From: Candidatus Roizmanbacteria bacterium
GTDB taxonomy: Bacteria; Patescibacteriota; Microgenomatia; UBA1406; GWC2-37-13
NCBI GenBank assembly: GCA_013335175.1
Contig: JAAXWC010000003.1
Location: 54,156-118,155 of the forward strand
Direction of reading: 5' to 3'
DNA length: 64,000 nt
Position 1 is the stretch's first letter. Each line of letters starts with the position of its first letter. The position numbers were made by a program, and so were the translations under genes. Below the pieces are notes generated by a model, which saw nothing but the letters and a program-made list of their open reading frames with translations, had not been told where the DNA came from and made no database searches. Positions 17,796-26,710 of this stretch are shown piece by piece.

Positions 17796-19205
17796 CTATC
17801 GGTTCTTTTTTATAATCTCAAATGTTTCCTCTCTATCTTCAATATTGTATCCTTTTTCCTCAATTAGTTTTCGTAACTCATCGGATTTTGCGAAGTCTTT
17901 TGCTTGACGTGCTTGTAATCGTGTCCAACCGAGTTGAATTATCTCGTCAGGAATTTTTTCTTGTTCTGTTTTTGCTAAATCCAGTCCCAGTACTTCATCA
18001 AATTCATAGAGCAAATCAAGTTTGTCTTCTGATGGGATATTGCTTTTGAGCATTTCAAACATAACCGATACGGCTTGAGGTGTTTGTAAATCGTTTGCAA
18101 GCGCGGTACGAAAGGCAATTCGGTATTCATCAATTTTTGCAAGTTTATCCTCGGAAAGCATCGAACGTTCGGTCTGGCTTCGGAGCGTCAAGACGGTATT
18201 TTTCAGTTTATCCAAGGTTTCTTGCGCTCCTTTTGCCGATTCCCAGGTAAAGTTTAATGATTGACGGTAATGTGCCTGCAAAAAAAGTAATCGCAATGCG
18301 AGAGGTTCGATCCCCTTTTTCTGCACGTCTTCGTAGGTATAAAAATTGCCAAGCGACTTACTCATCTTTTGTCCATCGACCTGCAAAAAGTTGGGATGAA
18401 CCCAAATTTGGACGAACTTTTTTCCGGTCGCGCCTTCCGACTGGGCAATCTCATTTTCATGGTGTACGGGAATATGATCAATGCCACCTGTGTGAATATC
18501 AATACTCTCACCCAGATACTTCATACTCATCGCGGAGCACTCAATATGCCAGCCCGGAAATCCTTCGCCCCAGGGAGACGGCCAGTGCATTGTATGGTCT
18601 GCAAACTTCCCTACTCGCTTAAACCACAGTACAAAATCGGCAGGATGTTTCTTCTGAGGGTCTTCAAACACTTCATCACGGACTGCCTGTAGTTTTTCAT
18701 CGATCTTTTGGCGAGATAGTTTTCCATAATTCGAAAATTTTGAAACATCAAAATAGATCGCTTCATCTGTTTCATAGGTGAACCCTTTTTTTCCCAACGT
18801 TTGGATAAGCTCAATCATTTCCGGAATATGATCAGTGGCTTTCGACTCCACATCTGGAGGGAGAATATTTATTACCTTCATTGCGCTGTGAAAAAAATCA
18901 GTGTAAAACTGAGCAATTTCCCACACAGTTTTTCCGTATTTTTTCGCGCCTTTTTCCAGTTTATCTTCCCCAGTATCGCCATCACTGGTGAGATGTCCGA
19001 CATCGGTAACGTTCATCACCTGCTTTACATGAAACCCTTGCATAGTGAGCGTTCGTCGTAGAATATCTACCATGGTGTAGGTACGCATATGTCCAATATG
19101 GGTGTAGTCGTATACAGTCGGTCCACACGTATACATTGTCACAACTGGCGGATTGAGGGGTTGAAGCTCTTCAACAGAGCGTGACAATGTGTTATAAAGT
19201 TTCAT
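17796..19205 (-). CDS. cysS: cysteinyl-tRNA synthetase
   Basis: About 469 aa, full length. The class I HIGH motif is HIGH in [12 protein letters not shown] and the KMSKS motif is intact ([12 protein letters not shown]). The zinc site includes the Cys in CGPTVYDY and WHIECSAMS with the following His-rich stretch. Start at 19205 is preferred because TACAAT (19212-19217) would then sit six bases before the ATG; an ATG at 19211 is the alternative and adds two residues. Confidence 0.96.
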   Translation of the reverse strand: MKLYNTLSRSVEELQPLNPPVVTMYTCGPTVYDYTHIGHMRTYTMVDILRRTLTMQGFHVKQVMNVTDVGHLTSDGDTGEDKLEKGAKKYGKTVWEIAQFYTDFFHSAMKVINILPPDVESKATDHIPEMIELIQTLGKKGFTYETDEAIYFDVSKFSNYGKLSRQKIDEKLQAVRDEVFEDPQKKHPADFVLWFKRVGKFADHTMHWPSPWGEGFPGWHIECSAMSMKYLGESIDIHTGGIDHIPVHHENEIAQSEGATGKKFVQIWVHPNFLQVDGQKMSKSLGNFYTYEDVQKKGIEPLALRLLFLQAHYRQSLNFTWESAKGAQETLDKLKNTVLTLRSQTERSMLSEDKLAKIDEYRIAFRTALANDLQTPQAVSVMFEMLKSNIPSEDKLDLLYEFDEVLGLDLAKTEQEKIPDEIIQLGWTRLQARQAKDFAKSDELRKLIEEKGYNIEDREETFEIIKKNR

Positions 19206-19275
19206 ACGCATATTGTATCGTACGCACGAACCCGCGTAAAGGGAAACTTAAGAAACTTGCTATAATATACATTAT

Positions 19276-20358
19276 ATGGATTTTTTATGGCGGATGGGAT
19301 TTGTACTTTTACTCGTTTTATTGAATGGGTTTTTTGTAGCGAGTGAGTTTGCATTGATTGCCGTTCGCAATACCCGCATTACTGAACTTGCACGGGGCGG
19401 TAAAAAAAGCGCAAAGATGGTTCAAACTGCACTCAAAGATGTCGAGTTTTTTATTTCAGCAACACAGCTTGGCATTACCATCGCCAGTCTTATGTTGGGA
19501 TGGATTGGAGAGCCTGCCATAGAAAAACTTATTTCTCCGCACTTATCGTTTCTCCCCCATGAGTATACGTTTATTTCTTCTCACTCGCTTGCTGCTGTGA
19601 TATCGCTTTCTGTTATTACTTATTTGCATATCGTACTGGGTGAGTTAGTACCAAAAACAATTGCACTTCAAAAGTCGGAACAAACTGCTTTGTTTGTAAT
19701 TTTCCCACTAAGTATTTTTATGAAGGTATTTCGTCCGTTCATAACGCTCTTAAATAACACTGGAATCTTTGTAGCGAAACTGGCAGGATTTACGCCAAGT
19801 TCGCACAGCGAGAATGCTCATTCAGAGGAGGAAATAAAAATGATTTTAAGCCAAAGTCGAAAAAGTGGACTATTAGATCGGGCTGAAGTCGAAATGGTAA
19901 ATAACGTATTCGATCTGAGCGACACAACGGTGTCCGACGTTATGGTCCCTCGTTCCGAAATGGTTGCGTTTAGTGACAAAGCACTGTTTCGAGATGTCGC
20001 TGAAAAAATTCAACAAAATCCTTCATACAGTCGTTTCCCCGTTTATAGGAAAAATATAGATAAAATTATTGGATTTATTCACATTAAAGACGTTTACAAA
20101 GCGATGTTAAATGGGCAAATGAATGTTTCGCTCTCGCAAACAGATTTAATCAGAACAATCATAAAAATTCCAAAACGGAAAAAACTCGCTCGAGCACTTT
20201 GGTACATGCGGAGTAAAAAAATTCATGCGGCCGTCATTCAAGATGAAAAGGAAAAAACGACAGGACTTATTACAATGGAAGATATTGTAGAAAGTCTTAT
20301 AGGTGAAATCGAAGATGAATTCGACGGTCAGAAAACTCCAACTCGTATGGTACAATGA
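19276..20358 (+). CDS. CNNM/CorC-type membrane protein with CBS pair
   Basis: 360 aa. A DUF21/CNNM membrane domain with three to four helices (1-180; GFFVASEFALIAVRNTR at 16-32) is followed by a CBS pair (about 195-350, VSDVMVPRSEM then GLITMEDIVESLIGEIEDEF). It ends soon after the second CBS motif, so the CorC_HlyC C-terminal domain of longer relatives (about 430 aa) is missing. Family members are linked to magnesium or cobalt transport. TATAAT (19261-19266) is nine bases before the ATG. Confidence 0.9.
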   Translation: MDFLWRMGFVLLLVLLNGFFVASEFALIAVRNTRITELARGGKKSAKMVQTALKDVEFFISATQLGITIASLMLGWIGEPAIEKLISPHLSFLPHEYTFISSHSLAAVISLSVITYLHIVLGELVPKTIALQKSEQTALFVIFPLSIFMKVFRPFITLLNNTGIFVAKLAGFTPSSHSENAHSEEEIKMILSQSRKSGLLDRAEVEMVNNVFDLSDTTVSDVMVPRSEMVAFSDKALFRDVAEKIQQNPSYSRFPVYRKNIDKIIGFIHIKDVYKAMLNGQMNVSLSQTDLIRTIIKIPKRKKLARALWYMRSKKIHAAVIQDEKEKTTGLITMEDIVESLIGEIEDEFDGQKTPTRMVQ

Positions 20359-20390
20359 ATGTATATCGGTTATTAATTACGAATCTAACT

Positions 20391-20954
20391 ATGGTAAACA
20401 TTGGACAAGCAATTCCTGAATTTTCTCTTGATATTTTTCAGAATGAACAAACAAAAAAAGTTTCTCTTTCCGATTACAAAGGCAAATGGCTATTACTTTT
20501 ATTCTATCCTGCCGATTTTACCTTTGTCTGCCCTACCGAACTGGGTGAAGCCGCACAAGCGTATGAAAGTTTTAAAGAGTTGGGCGCAGAAATTATAAGC
20601 GTGAGCACCGATACCGTGTATGTACACAAAGCCTGGCATGATGTTTCACCGATCATAAAGACCATTGAGTATCCTATGGCGGCAGATCCAACCGGAGCGC
20701 TTTGTAAAGCATTTGGAACGTATATTGAGGCAGAAGGACTTTCTCTTCGGGCAAGTTTTCTCATCGATCCGGAAGGAATTTTAAAGGCAATGGAACTACA
20801 CGATAACAGTATCGGAAGAAATATCCAAGAACTCCTTCGCAAGCTTCAGGCATCGCAGTATGTACGCGAGCATAAGGGAGAAGCCTGCCCCGCCAGTTGG
20901 AAGCCCGGTGCGAAAACTCTCAAGCCAGGTCTCGACCTCGTCGGAAAGATCTAA
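20391..20954 (+). CDS. typical 2-Cys peroxiredoxin (AhpC/Prx1 type)
   Basis: 187 aa. The peroxidatic Cys47 is in DFTFVCPTE and the resolving Cys166 in GEACPASW, so it is a typical 2-Cys peroxiredoxin that reduces hydrogen peroxide and organic peroxides. The start at 20391 (MVNIGQAIPEFSL) places the thioredoxin fold at the N-terminus; an earlier in-frame ATG at 20355 would overlap the upstream gene. The gene ends at the edge of the RAYT element. Confidence 0.94.
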   Translation: MVNIGQAIPEFSLDIFQNEQTKKVSLSDYKGKWLLLLFYPADFTFVCPTELGEAAQAYESFKELGAEIISVSTDTVYVHKAWHDVSPIIKTIEYPMAADPTGALCKAFGTYIEAEGLSLRASFLIDPEGILKAMELHDNSIGRNIQELLRKLQASQYVREHKGEACPASWKPGAKTLKPGLDLVGKI

Positions 20955-21005
20955 TCAACCTCGGGGGTTGATTATGCATTTCTAATGCGCTAAAAATGAT
21001 TTTTT
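20953..21005. repeat. left inverted end of RAYT element 1
   Basis: A palindrome with 8-base arms AATCAACC and GGTTGATT (20953-20973, centre TCGGG) continues for ATG (to 20976). After 13 unmatched bases comes CTAAAAATGATTTTTT (20990-21005). The same two blocks with the same 13-base spacing occur inverted at 21729-21781. Confidence 0.8.
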
Positions 21006-21055
21006 GTAGAGTATAGTCTGTAGACAGATTCATTCTCTCTCGATAGTATAATGGC

Positions 21056-21730
21056 ATGCCTTACCGAGATGAACCATTTTTCACCTACAAAATTTATCAC
21101 GTCTTCAATAAGACCATTGACAAACGAGAGATCTTTACAGAACAACTTCTTGGCAAACAGTTTTTAGATCAGCTTTGCTATTATCGCTCAGATAGAGCTA
21201 CACTTAGCTATTCAAAATATAGAAAACTTCCCGAGCATCTCTACAAATCAAAAGAGGCTGAAATTCAGGTGAAGCTCTCATATAGAGCTACGTTACTTGC
21301 CTTTTGTCTTATGCCGAATCATTTTCATTTATTGCTCCGTCAGGAAAAAGATGGCGGTATTCAGGAAATGCTATCAAACACCGTAAATGCATTTACCCGC
21401 TATTTCAATTTGTTACATGAGCGAAAGGGGCCAATTTTTCTTCCGCGCTGGAAAGCTGTTCGGGTTCGAACAGAAGAACAACTGCTCCATGTCTCCCGGT
21501 ATATTCATTTGAACCCTACCTCCTCAGGTCTCGTTTCTACGTTTGACTCACTTCTCACCTATCCGTTTACGTCTTTGCGCGAATACATTGATTCATCCGC
21601 TGAAGCGCGTTGTTACACGAAAGAAATACTATCTTTGTTCTCAGGATCTCGATCACTCTACGGAGAATTTGTGAAAGGCAATATTGTGTATCAGCGAAGA
21701 TTAGCAAAAATAAAAAAGCAGACTCGGTAA
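21056..21730 (+). CDS. REP-associated Y1 transposase (RAYT), element 1
   Basis: 224 aa. The HUH motif is His89-Phe-His91 in MPNHFHLLL and the catalytic Tyr is probably Tyr149 in SRYIHLNP, as in IS200/IS605-like Y1 transposases. RAYT proteins cut single-stranded DNA at small palindromes. TATAAT stands just before the ATG. The gene is enclosed by inverted 53-base ends, and its stop codon overlaps the right end. Confidence 0.9.
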   Translation: MPYRDEPFFTYKIYHVFNKTIDKREIFTEQLLGKQFLDQLCYYRSDRATLSYSKYRKLPEHLYKSKEAEIQVKLSYRATLLAFCLMPNHFHLLLRQEKDGGIQEMLSNTVNAFTRYFNLLHERKGPIFLPRWKAVRVRTEEQLLHVSRYIHLNPTSSGLVSTFDSLLTYPFTSLREYIDSSAEARCYTKEILSLFSGSRSLYGEFVKGNIVYQRRLAKIKKQTR

Positions 21731-21781
21731 AAAATCATTTTTAGATTGTCAAATAAACATAATCAACCCCCGAGGTTGATT
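21729..21781. repeat. right inverted end of RAYT element 1
   Basis: The complement of the left end: AAAAAATCATTTTTAG (21729-21744), 13 unmatched bases, then CAT and the palindrome with arms AATCAACC/GGTTGATT and centre CCCGA (21761-21781). It stops five bases before the -35 box of the LexA-like gene. Confidence 0.8.
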
Positions 21782-21786
21782 TTGTG

Positions 21787-21816
21787 TTGACAAAGTGAAC
21801 GATAGTCCACTACTAT
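21787..21816 (+). promoter_or_regulatory. promoter of the LexA-like gene
   Basis: TTGACA (21787-21792), 18 bases, TACTAT (21811-21816), then six bases to the ATG at 21823. The mRNA should be leaderless. The element-1 palindrome ends just upstream. Confidence 0.65.
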
Positions 21817-21822
21817 GTAGGT

Positions 21823-22392
21823 ATGTCGACTCTCGAAAATTATCTGGATAAGGTGAAGGGGTTTTATGCAAAAAGTAAGCGTTTGCCTTCGTATTCGGAG
21901 ATGCTGATCCTTTTCGGATTTTCTTCAAAAAATGCGGTGTACCGGATTGTCCATAAGTGGGTGGATGAAGGGATTCTTCAGAAAGAAAATAATAAGCTCT
22001 CCCCTACTTCCCGTTTCTTCGCTTTGCCGTTCTATGGGATAATTAAGGCAGGGTATCCGATTATCGCGGAAGAGAATAAAAGTTATCTCACTTTGGATGA
22101 ATATCTTATTGAAGATCCTCAGTCTTCTTTTCTTTTAAAGGTCAGCGGAGATTCGTTGGTAGACGCCGGAATTTATGAAGGTGATATCGTTATCATCGAT
22201 AGCAAACGTGAGGCGTATACGGGAGATATTGTCCTCGCACAGATTGATAGGGAGTGGACACTCAAGATCTTGCGAAAGACGCAGGGACTCACTTACCTGG
22301 AAGCGGCAAATCCCAAATATCCACTTTTTAAACCTCGTCAAACACTAGAGATTCGGGGTGTCGTAAAAGGGGTGGTTCGCAAATTTAATTGA
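21823..22392 (+). CDS. LexA-like repressor with S24 self-cleavage domain
   Basis: 189 aa. A winged HTH-like domain (1-62) is followed by an S24 peptidase domain. The scissile bond would be Ala76-Gly77 (IKAGYP), the nucleophile Ser111 (GDSLVDAGIYEGD) and the general base Lys148 (EWTLKIL). These are the features of repressors that cleave themselves after DNA damage. It could be the cell's SOS regulator; a phage-type repressor is possible, but the locus is chromosomal. Confidence 0.88.
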   Translation: MSTLENYLDKVKGFYAKSKRLPSYSEMLILFGFSSKNAVYRIVHKWVDEGILQKENNKLSPTSRFFALPFYGIIKAGYPIIAEENKSYLTLDEYLIEDPQSSFLLKVSGDSLVDAGIYEGDIVIIDSKREAYTGDIVLAQIDREWTLKILRKTQGLTYLEAANPKYPLFKPRQTLEIRGVVKGVVRKFN

Positions 22393-22441
22393 AAATACAC
22401 ATCTAATATGTATATTTTATGATATACTATAAGATATTTGT

Positions 22442-23464
22442 ATGGAAAACGATCTGCCATTGCCATCAAAGCTGGTATATACCAGTTCTCGAGAATATAT
22501 TGTGAACGATACTCCGTTTATAGTTTTTCCTGTCACTCGACCGTTTTTGAAGGGTGGTATCGTGGATCTGCAGAGAGTACTACAGGAAGAGACTTCTATT
22601 CATAACATTGTTGTTGCAAGTAGATTCCCTCAGTCTGTTTTTGTTCAGAAAGCAGAAGATTTAGCCAGAAGATATCATTTACCTTTGCTCAAAAGCGTTG
22701 GTATTTTTCCTGAAAATCCATCTGTAAGCCGTACTACCGGTGTCTCCTTCTATGGAGCAATGGCTGCTTCGTTACAGCATTACGATCGAGAACTCTACAA
22801 TGCCATACCGGACAAGCAAGTATATATTAACTATCTGGCCACTTCTTTTTCTGTGGCTCCGGAAGTAATAGCATCTATTGGTAAAACTGTAGAAGATCCA
22901 ACCATTCCCTGGATGGAGGAAATGATCCGCAAACAGGAATTAAGCCAAGTTTATCAGGAACTCTCGAGTGTGTCTATAAGCGCAGGATGGCGCAAATTAG
23001 AGGAGATTAAAACGAGCGGCAAAGTACTGCTCATGGTGGACAACGATCTGAAAGATTATTTTGGTCCGTATCTTAGTTCTAAACAGACAGAATTGATAGT
23101 TGATGAACCAAGTCTAGATCCAGAAACCGGGTTGCGTGATGAAGCAGAACAGGCTGCGATTGCATGCAATGTGCATGGCTACTACAAACTACTGGGAACT
23201 GAAGTGCAAAAGCAAATGAAATGCTACGAAGAGATAGGAGAATACAACCTTCTTTCGTATGATAGGTACAAGAACGATCCATGTGTGAAATATGGTCTTG
23301 CAGTACTCGTTGAGTTTGAAAAACTAGGAAATCCCTATGCACGTACCCTCCTTAGTAGGGCTCGCTGGTTAGCGAATGCAATGGAAATTGCATCATCTTC
23401 TGATAGCCGTATTGCGCGGTATCATCCGGAGAATCCGGCTCCTTCGCGATTTTCCTCTACTTGA
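22442..23464 (+). CDS. hypothetical protein, 340 aa
   Basis: I do not recognise the family. There is no signal peptide or membrane segment. The N-terminal 120 residues alternate strands and helices (FIVFPVTRPFLKGGIVDL, then HNIVVASRFPQSVFV), and the second half is mostly helical with acidic patches (VDEPSLDPETGLRDEAEQAA). TATACT or TATAAG boxes lie 8-13 bases before the ATG. It follows the LexA-like gene by 49 bases on the same strand, so SOS-type regulation is possible. Its 3' end overlaps the next gene by eight bases. Confidence 0.65.
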   Translation: MENDLPLPSKLVYTSSREYIVNDTPFIVFPVTRPFLKGGIVDLQRVLQEETSIHNIVVASRFPQSVFVQKAEDLARRYHLPLLKSVGIFPENPSVSRTTGVSFYGAMAASLQHYDRELYNAIPDKQVYINYLATSFSVAPEVIASIGKTVEDPTIPWMEEMIRKQELSQVYQELSSVSISAGWRKLEEIKTSGKVLLMVDNDLKDYFGPYLSSKQTELIVDEPSLDPETGLRDEAEQAAIACNVHGYYKLLGTEVQKQMKCYEEIGEYNLLSYDRYKNDPCVKYGLAVLVEFEKLGNPYARTLLSRARWLANAMEIASSSDSRIARYHPENPAPSRFSST

Positions 23465-24281
23465 AATGGAGAGAACTGAGGATTGCAGATATAATCTCTT
23501 CCTTTCGTTTTACCTCTTCTTCGGGATATCCGGAAAATCTAAAACGGATATCAAAATATTTTCCATTCGAAAGAAAGGGATAATAGTACTGAACAAGTAG
23601 TTTCTCTGGATTTGTTGCATCGCCAGAAACTCGTATTCCCTGAATCAGTTTACCAGAAATACTGGCTGAACGTGGTTCTGCATGGTCGAGATTAAACGAG
23701 GTTACGGTTTTGTACAGTTGGTTATAACACTCTTCATCGGACTGACAGGTAAAATTGGGAGAGAATGGCGGTGCGTAGGGTTCGTATCCGGCAGAAACGT
23801 CTATGGTTTGTTTTGCATCGAGTTTGTTGGTATCGGAAAAATACAGCCGTACTCCCCGCTCTTCGCTGTTTCGATCGTCAGGAAAAAATTGAGGAGGTAG
23901 TGCCATGGTAAAGGTATGGTTTGCGTTTTCGTACGTTTTCCATACGGACATATCTAGACTTGCTCCGGGAGTTGAAATGAGAACAGCCGTGGAAGAGGTC
24001 ACAGATGCAGGTGAAGGGAAAATTGTTGGAATCGGAGTCGTAAGGGTCGTAGGAGTAGGAATCGTATCGGTAATCGTTATGGTGGAGATAACTCTTGCCT
24101 GTGAGGGAATGAAAATATAGAGAATAAGCAAAACCGAAAAGAAAAAAAAGATTCCTACCGTTATCGTGGCGCTCAGCAAAAACTTATGATGGGGAGCTAT
24201 ATGCCGTTTCGTACTGGGATGATATTTGGGAGGATGCGTGTGATGGCGATGGTGATTGGTATGTGTAGATTTTGCATGCAT
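23457..24281 (-). CDS. membrane-anchored protein with His-rich cytoplasmic tail
   Basis: 274 aa. Residues 1-32 contain many histidines (THTNHHRHHTHPPKYH, then HIAPHH), followed by one membrane helix (about 34-55), a Thr/Pro/Ser-rich spacer (65-105) and an extracytoplasmic domain of about 165 residues starting at VWKTYENANHTFTMALPPQF. The outer domain resembles small beta-rich lipoprotein-like domains common in CPR genomes, with two cysteines (FTCQSDEECY) that could form a disulfide. Function unknown. Confidence 0.75.
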   Translation of the reverse strand: MHAKSTHTNHHRHHTHPPKYHPSTKRHIAPHHKFLLSATITVGIFFFFSVLLILYIFIPSQARVISTITITDTIPTPTTLTTPIPTIFPSPASVTSSTAVLISTPGASLDMSVWKTYENANHTFTMALPPQFFPDDRNSEERGVRLYFSDTNKLDAKQTIDVSAGYEPYAPPFSPNFTCQSDEECYNQLYKTVTSFNLDHAEPRSASISGKLIQGIRVSGDATNPEKLLVQYYYPFLSNGKYFDIRFRFSGYPEEEVKRKEEIISAILSSLHFK

Positions 24282-24813
24282 ATCCTATTGTACAATCTCT
24301 TATCAGTAATGGAGAGAAAATTAAAAAGGTACAAAGGGCTCTATGCACCAAAAAATGCGAATTAGACTATAAGAACAAGCAAGTTTGAGGCTAAATGCAA
24401 TACTATAGGATACATATTTGATACGTAAAAACTGGTGTACATTTGTATAGGACAAATAGTACTTAGATTTCAAACTCAGTTGAAGGGAATGCTCATCCTA
24501 ACAATCTTCTTCTAAAATTGAGCCTAGGGCGGCTTTTTATCAAAAAATATGCCATTTTTGGATTGATAGAGCAGGCCCGAGCGAAGATGAATACTTTTAG
24601 CAGATAAAATACTCTTCTGCTAAGGTACAATTTGGTAAGAATATAGTAAGAAATATGATAAATCGAGCCATTACGATGCTCTAAACCTATATTTTTATAT
24701 ATCCTATAGTATTTCTGATATGGCTATAAAAAATCATAAAACAGAGTTTTTTGTGCCTACATATCTACTTTAATGGAGAAAAAAATAAATTGCAAGAGGA
24801 ATGTCTTCTGATG
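24282..24813. other. 532-bp gap without a recognisable gene
   Basis: No convincing reading frame or ribosome-binding site is visible on either strand. AGCC-TAGGGC-GGCT followed by five T residues (about 24520-24538) could be a weak terminator on the plus strand, so a small RNA upstream of it cannot be excluded. The rest is AT-rich and unstructured by eye. Confidence 0.4.
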
Positions 24814-24885
24814 TCGGGGTGGCGGGAATTGAACCCACTGCCTCTCGGTCCCGAACCGAGCGTTCTACCGATGAACTACACCCCG
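24814..24885 (-). tRNA. tRNA-Pro (CGG)
   Basis: The 72-base cloverleaf has acceptor arms CGGGGTG/CACCCCG, anticodon stem CTCGG/CCGAG and loop TTCGGGA, giving anticodon CGG. The T arm is intact with TTCAATT. No CCA is encoded. TATAAT lies at 24909-24914. TTCTGATGT and ACATCAGAA flank the gene and would extend the acceptor stem in the precursor. Confidence 0.93.
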
Positions 24886-25074
24886 TAACATCAGAACAGC
24901 GTTTTGTTATTATACTATCCCTTGCGCAGCAATTCCACGGAAGCGAGAATTACTCAATCAATCCCTTTGCTTTGAGATCTTCAAAAATCAAATGAGTAAT
25001 AGTTCATTATAACAAAGGGTACAAATAATCTGTCTATCTGATCGAAATAAGAGATACATGTGGGAGGTAAGTAA

Positions 25075-25099
25075 GTAGAGACGGCCAATCTGGCCGTCT
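25075..25099. repeat. RAYT element 2 palindrome, outer copy
   Basis: GTAG followed by a palindrome with 9-base arms AGACGGCCA and TGGCCGTCT (25079-25099, centre ATC). The whole 25 bases occur again, inverted and without mismatch, at 25317-25341 inside the transposase gene. The 175 bases between the tRNA-Pro promoter and this repeat hold nothing recognisable. Confidence 0.8.
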
Positions 25100-25110
25100 T
25101 AGTAGTTATA

Positions 25111-25608
25111 TCACAGGTGCATATTCTCTTCATCTTCATCCCAGTGAAAGGGGTTTTCATATATATATTTCCTAATTGCATCGTAGCTTTTTTCATTCCG
25201 GATAATATGATCGTAATACCGCGGCTGCCATTCAAATTTTGGATTCAATTTTTTCATACTTAGTGTGCATGCACGTTTATATTGATTGACGATCAACGAT
25301 AATGAAGGCGTATTTGAGACGGCCAGATTGGCCGTCTCTACAGAATGAATGATGATTATTCCATGAATATGATTGGGCATTACAATGAATGCATCGGTAA
25401 ATACATACTTATGCAGAACTGAAATTTGATTCCAATATTGCTGTGCAATATTTCCGAGTTGTGAGAGTTTATGAATATGATTGGAAATAGTTCCAAAGTG
25501 CTGTTTTCTGTCCTTTGTACAAATGGTTACAAAATAATATCCATTGCTGTGGTAGTCGTAGTTTGCTAATCGAGTTGTTTCGATACGATATGTATTTTGA
25601 AATTTCAT
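25111..25608 (-). CDS. REP-associated Y1 transposase (RAYT), element 2
   Basis: 165 aa from MKFQNTYRIETTRLANYDY. The HUH motif is His80-Ile-His82 in MPNHIHGIIII; the likely catalytic Tyr is in RKYIYENPFHW near 148-150. FVTICTKDRKQHFG is typical of the family. Residues about 90-98 (ETANLAVSN) are encoded by a perfect palindrome identical to the one outside the gene. A longer start at 25641 would overlap the preceding gene and is less likely. Confidence 0.88.
   Translation of the reverse strand: MKFQNTYRIETTRLANYDYHSNGYYFVTICTKDRKQHFGTISNHIHKLSQLGNIAQQYWNQISVLHKYVFTDAFIVMPNHIHGIIIIHSVETANLAVSNTPSLSLIVNQYKRACTLSMKKLNPKFEWQPRYYDHIIRNEKSYDAIRKYIYENPFHWDEDEENMHL
25317..25341. repeat. RAYT element 2 palindrome, copy inside the transposase gene
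   Basis: Arms AGACGGCCA (25317-25325) and TGGCCGTCT (25329-25337), centre GAT, then CTAC. This is the exact inverse of 25075-25099. It lies in frame in a loop between the HUH motif and the next helix, so the gene stays open. Confidence 0.8.
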
Positions 25609-25618
25609 CGTAATTCCA

Positions 25619-26185
25619 TTACTGCTTGCCTTTGCCGCCACTGTTTTCCATGGTAGGAGGAGGTTCGGTAGATGCTTTTTTTCGTGCTTGTCCCAAATGG
25701 GCTGGAGCCTTTCCAGGAGATTCTGCCGGAGCGGCTTGCATTGCCTGACGCTTTTGTTGTTCTTCTTCCTGTTTTTTTTGCTCCTCTTCTTGCAGTCGTT
25801 GTTGCTCTTCTTGTTTGCGCTCAGCTATAGCTTGTTCTGATTCATTCATTACCCGTTGATGGAATTGGTTGGCAAGCCGTTGTTTGAGTCCCAGTTCTTG
25901 TTGATGTTTCGCAACTTCTTCCTGGTCCTGACTTTTGTACATTTCCTGAAGTTTGGTAAAATCTAAATCACTGTGGCGTTTTCCTCCATTTTCTGCGGCA
26001 GATGCGGCTGCTTTTTCTGCATGAGCTGTTGATATGGGTTCGGGATCCAGTCCAAGAAGCTGTCCGAATAATTCAACCGGGTCAAATGGGGAGAGTACTT
26101 CCTTTACCCCTTGTTTTACTTCATCTCCGATTTTCTCAAAACTGTCCTCAAAAACGTTGGCGATTTTACTTTTTTGCTGGTTCAT
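25619..26185 (-). CDS. hypothetical Gln/Glu-rich coiled-coil protein
   Basis: 188 aa. Residues 1-50 hold FEDSFEKIGDEVKQGVKEVL and PVELFGQLLGLD, which look like a small helical hairpin. Residues 70-145 form a long charged helix with repeated QEEEQ/KQEEEQ runs, a coiled coil. The last 40 residues are Pro/Ala/Gly-rich and disordered. The layout resembles a protein family (possibly DUF5660) that I associate with Microgenomates, but this match is from memory and weak. Cytoplasmic; function unknown. Confidence 0.6.
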   Translation of the reverse strand: MNQQKSKIANVFEDSFEKIGDEVKQGVKEVLSPFDPVELFGQLLGLDPEPISTAHAEKAAASAAENGGKRHSDLDFTKLQEMYKSQDQEEVAKHQQELGLKQRLANQFHQRVMNESEQAIAERKQEEQQRLQEEEQKKQEEEQQKRQAMQAAPAESPGKAPAHLGQARKKASTEPPPTMENSGGKGKQ

Positions 26186-26204
26186 GATATAATAGGCTAT
26201 TCAT

Positions 26205-26504
26205 TTATATGCCGAGCATCGCTTTCGCTTTCTCGGACATGCGATCTACACTCCAGGGCGGATCAAAGGTAAGTTCTAATTGAATACCATTTTGAGGCAC
26301 CCCTATTGAAATGAGTTTATCACGAATTTCTTGTTCAATCAAAGGAAAAAGTGGACAGCCGATGGTAGTAAGGGTCATGGTGATTCTCACTTCTGATTTT
26401 GAAGTAACAATTGTATACACCAACCCTAGATCTACTATGGAGACATGCAGTTCAGGATCCATAACTTCCTCAAGAGCGGATCGAATTTCTGATTCGGTTA
26501 TCAT
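26205..26504 (-). CDS. MIP18/DUF59 iron-sulfur assembly-type protein
   Basis: 99 aa from MITESEIRSALEEVMDPELH. This matches the DUF59/SufT-like domain: VMDPELHVSIVDLGLVY and TTIGCPLFPLIEQEIRDKL, with the conserved Cys in GCP. Such proteins help mature iron-sulfur proteins. Longer readings upstream only translate the repeat at 26559-26672. A TATACT box precedes the chosen start. Confidence 0.85.
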   Translation of the reverse strand: MITESEIRSALEEVMDPELHVSIVDLGLVYTIVTSKSEVRITMTLTTIGCPLFPLIEQEIRDKLISIGVPQNGIQLELTFDPPWSVDRMSEKAKAMLGI

Positions 26505-26558
26505 GTTTTTAAGTATAGCAAGTTCGGTAAACGGTGTATAATGAAGTGAAATTGAAGT

Positions 26559-26672
26559 GTCATTGCGAGGAGTAATGCGGTATTGAGCGACGAAGCAATT
26601 TTGAATCTCGAACCATTTGGGATTACTTCGTTGCTTAGCTACGTGTAACGTGGCTGCGCGCCTTGCAATGAC
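26559..26672. repeat. 114-bp repeat with GTCATTGC...GCAATGAC ends
   Basis: Starts GTCATTGCGAGG and ends CCTTGCAATGAC, a terminal inverted repeat. A partial relative is at 33631 (TCATTGCGAACGATAGTGAAG). It resembles a small non-autonomous element located between the DUF59 gene and RNase J. Confidence 0.55.
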
Positions 26673-26710
26673 AATCAATAGAATGTTGTTTTAAATTTAG
26701 TTTTTTTAGT

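Noticed and set aside
24520..24538. End of a small RNA gene in the 532-bp gap
   Set aside because: The stem is only four base pairs and no upstream promoter or known RNA fold was recognised; noted only as weak.
26505..26678. 58-residue N-terminal extension of the DUF59 protein
   Set aside because: It translates a repeat with terminal inverted ends; the domain begins at MITESE.
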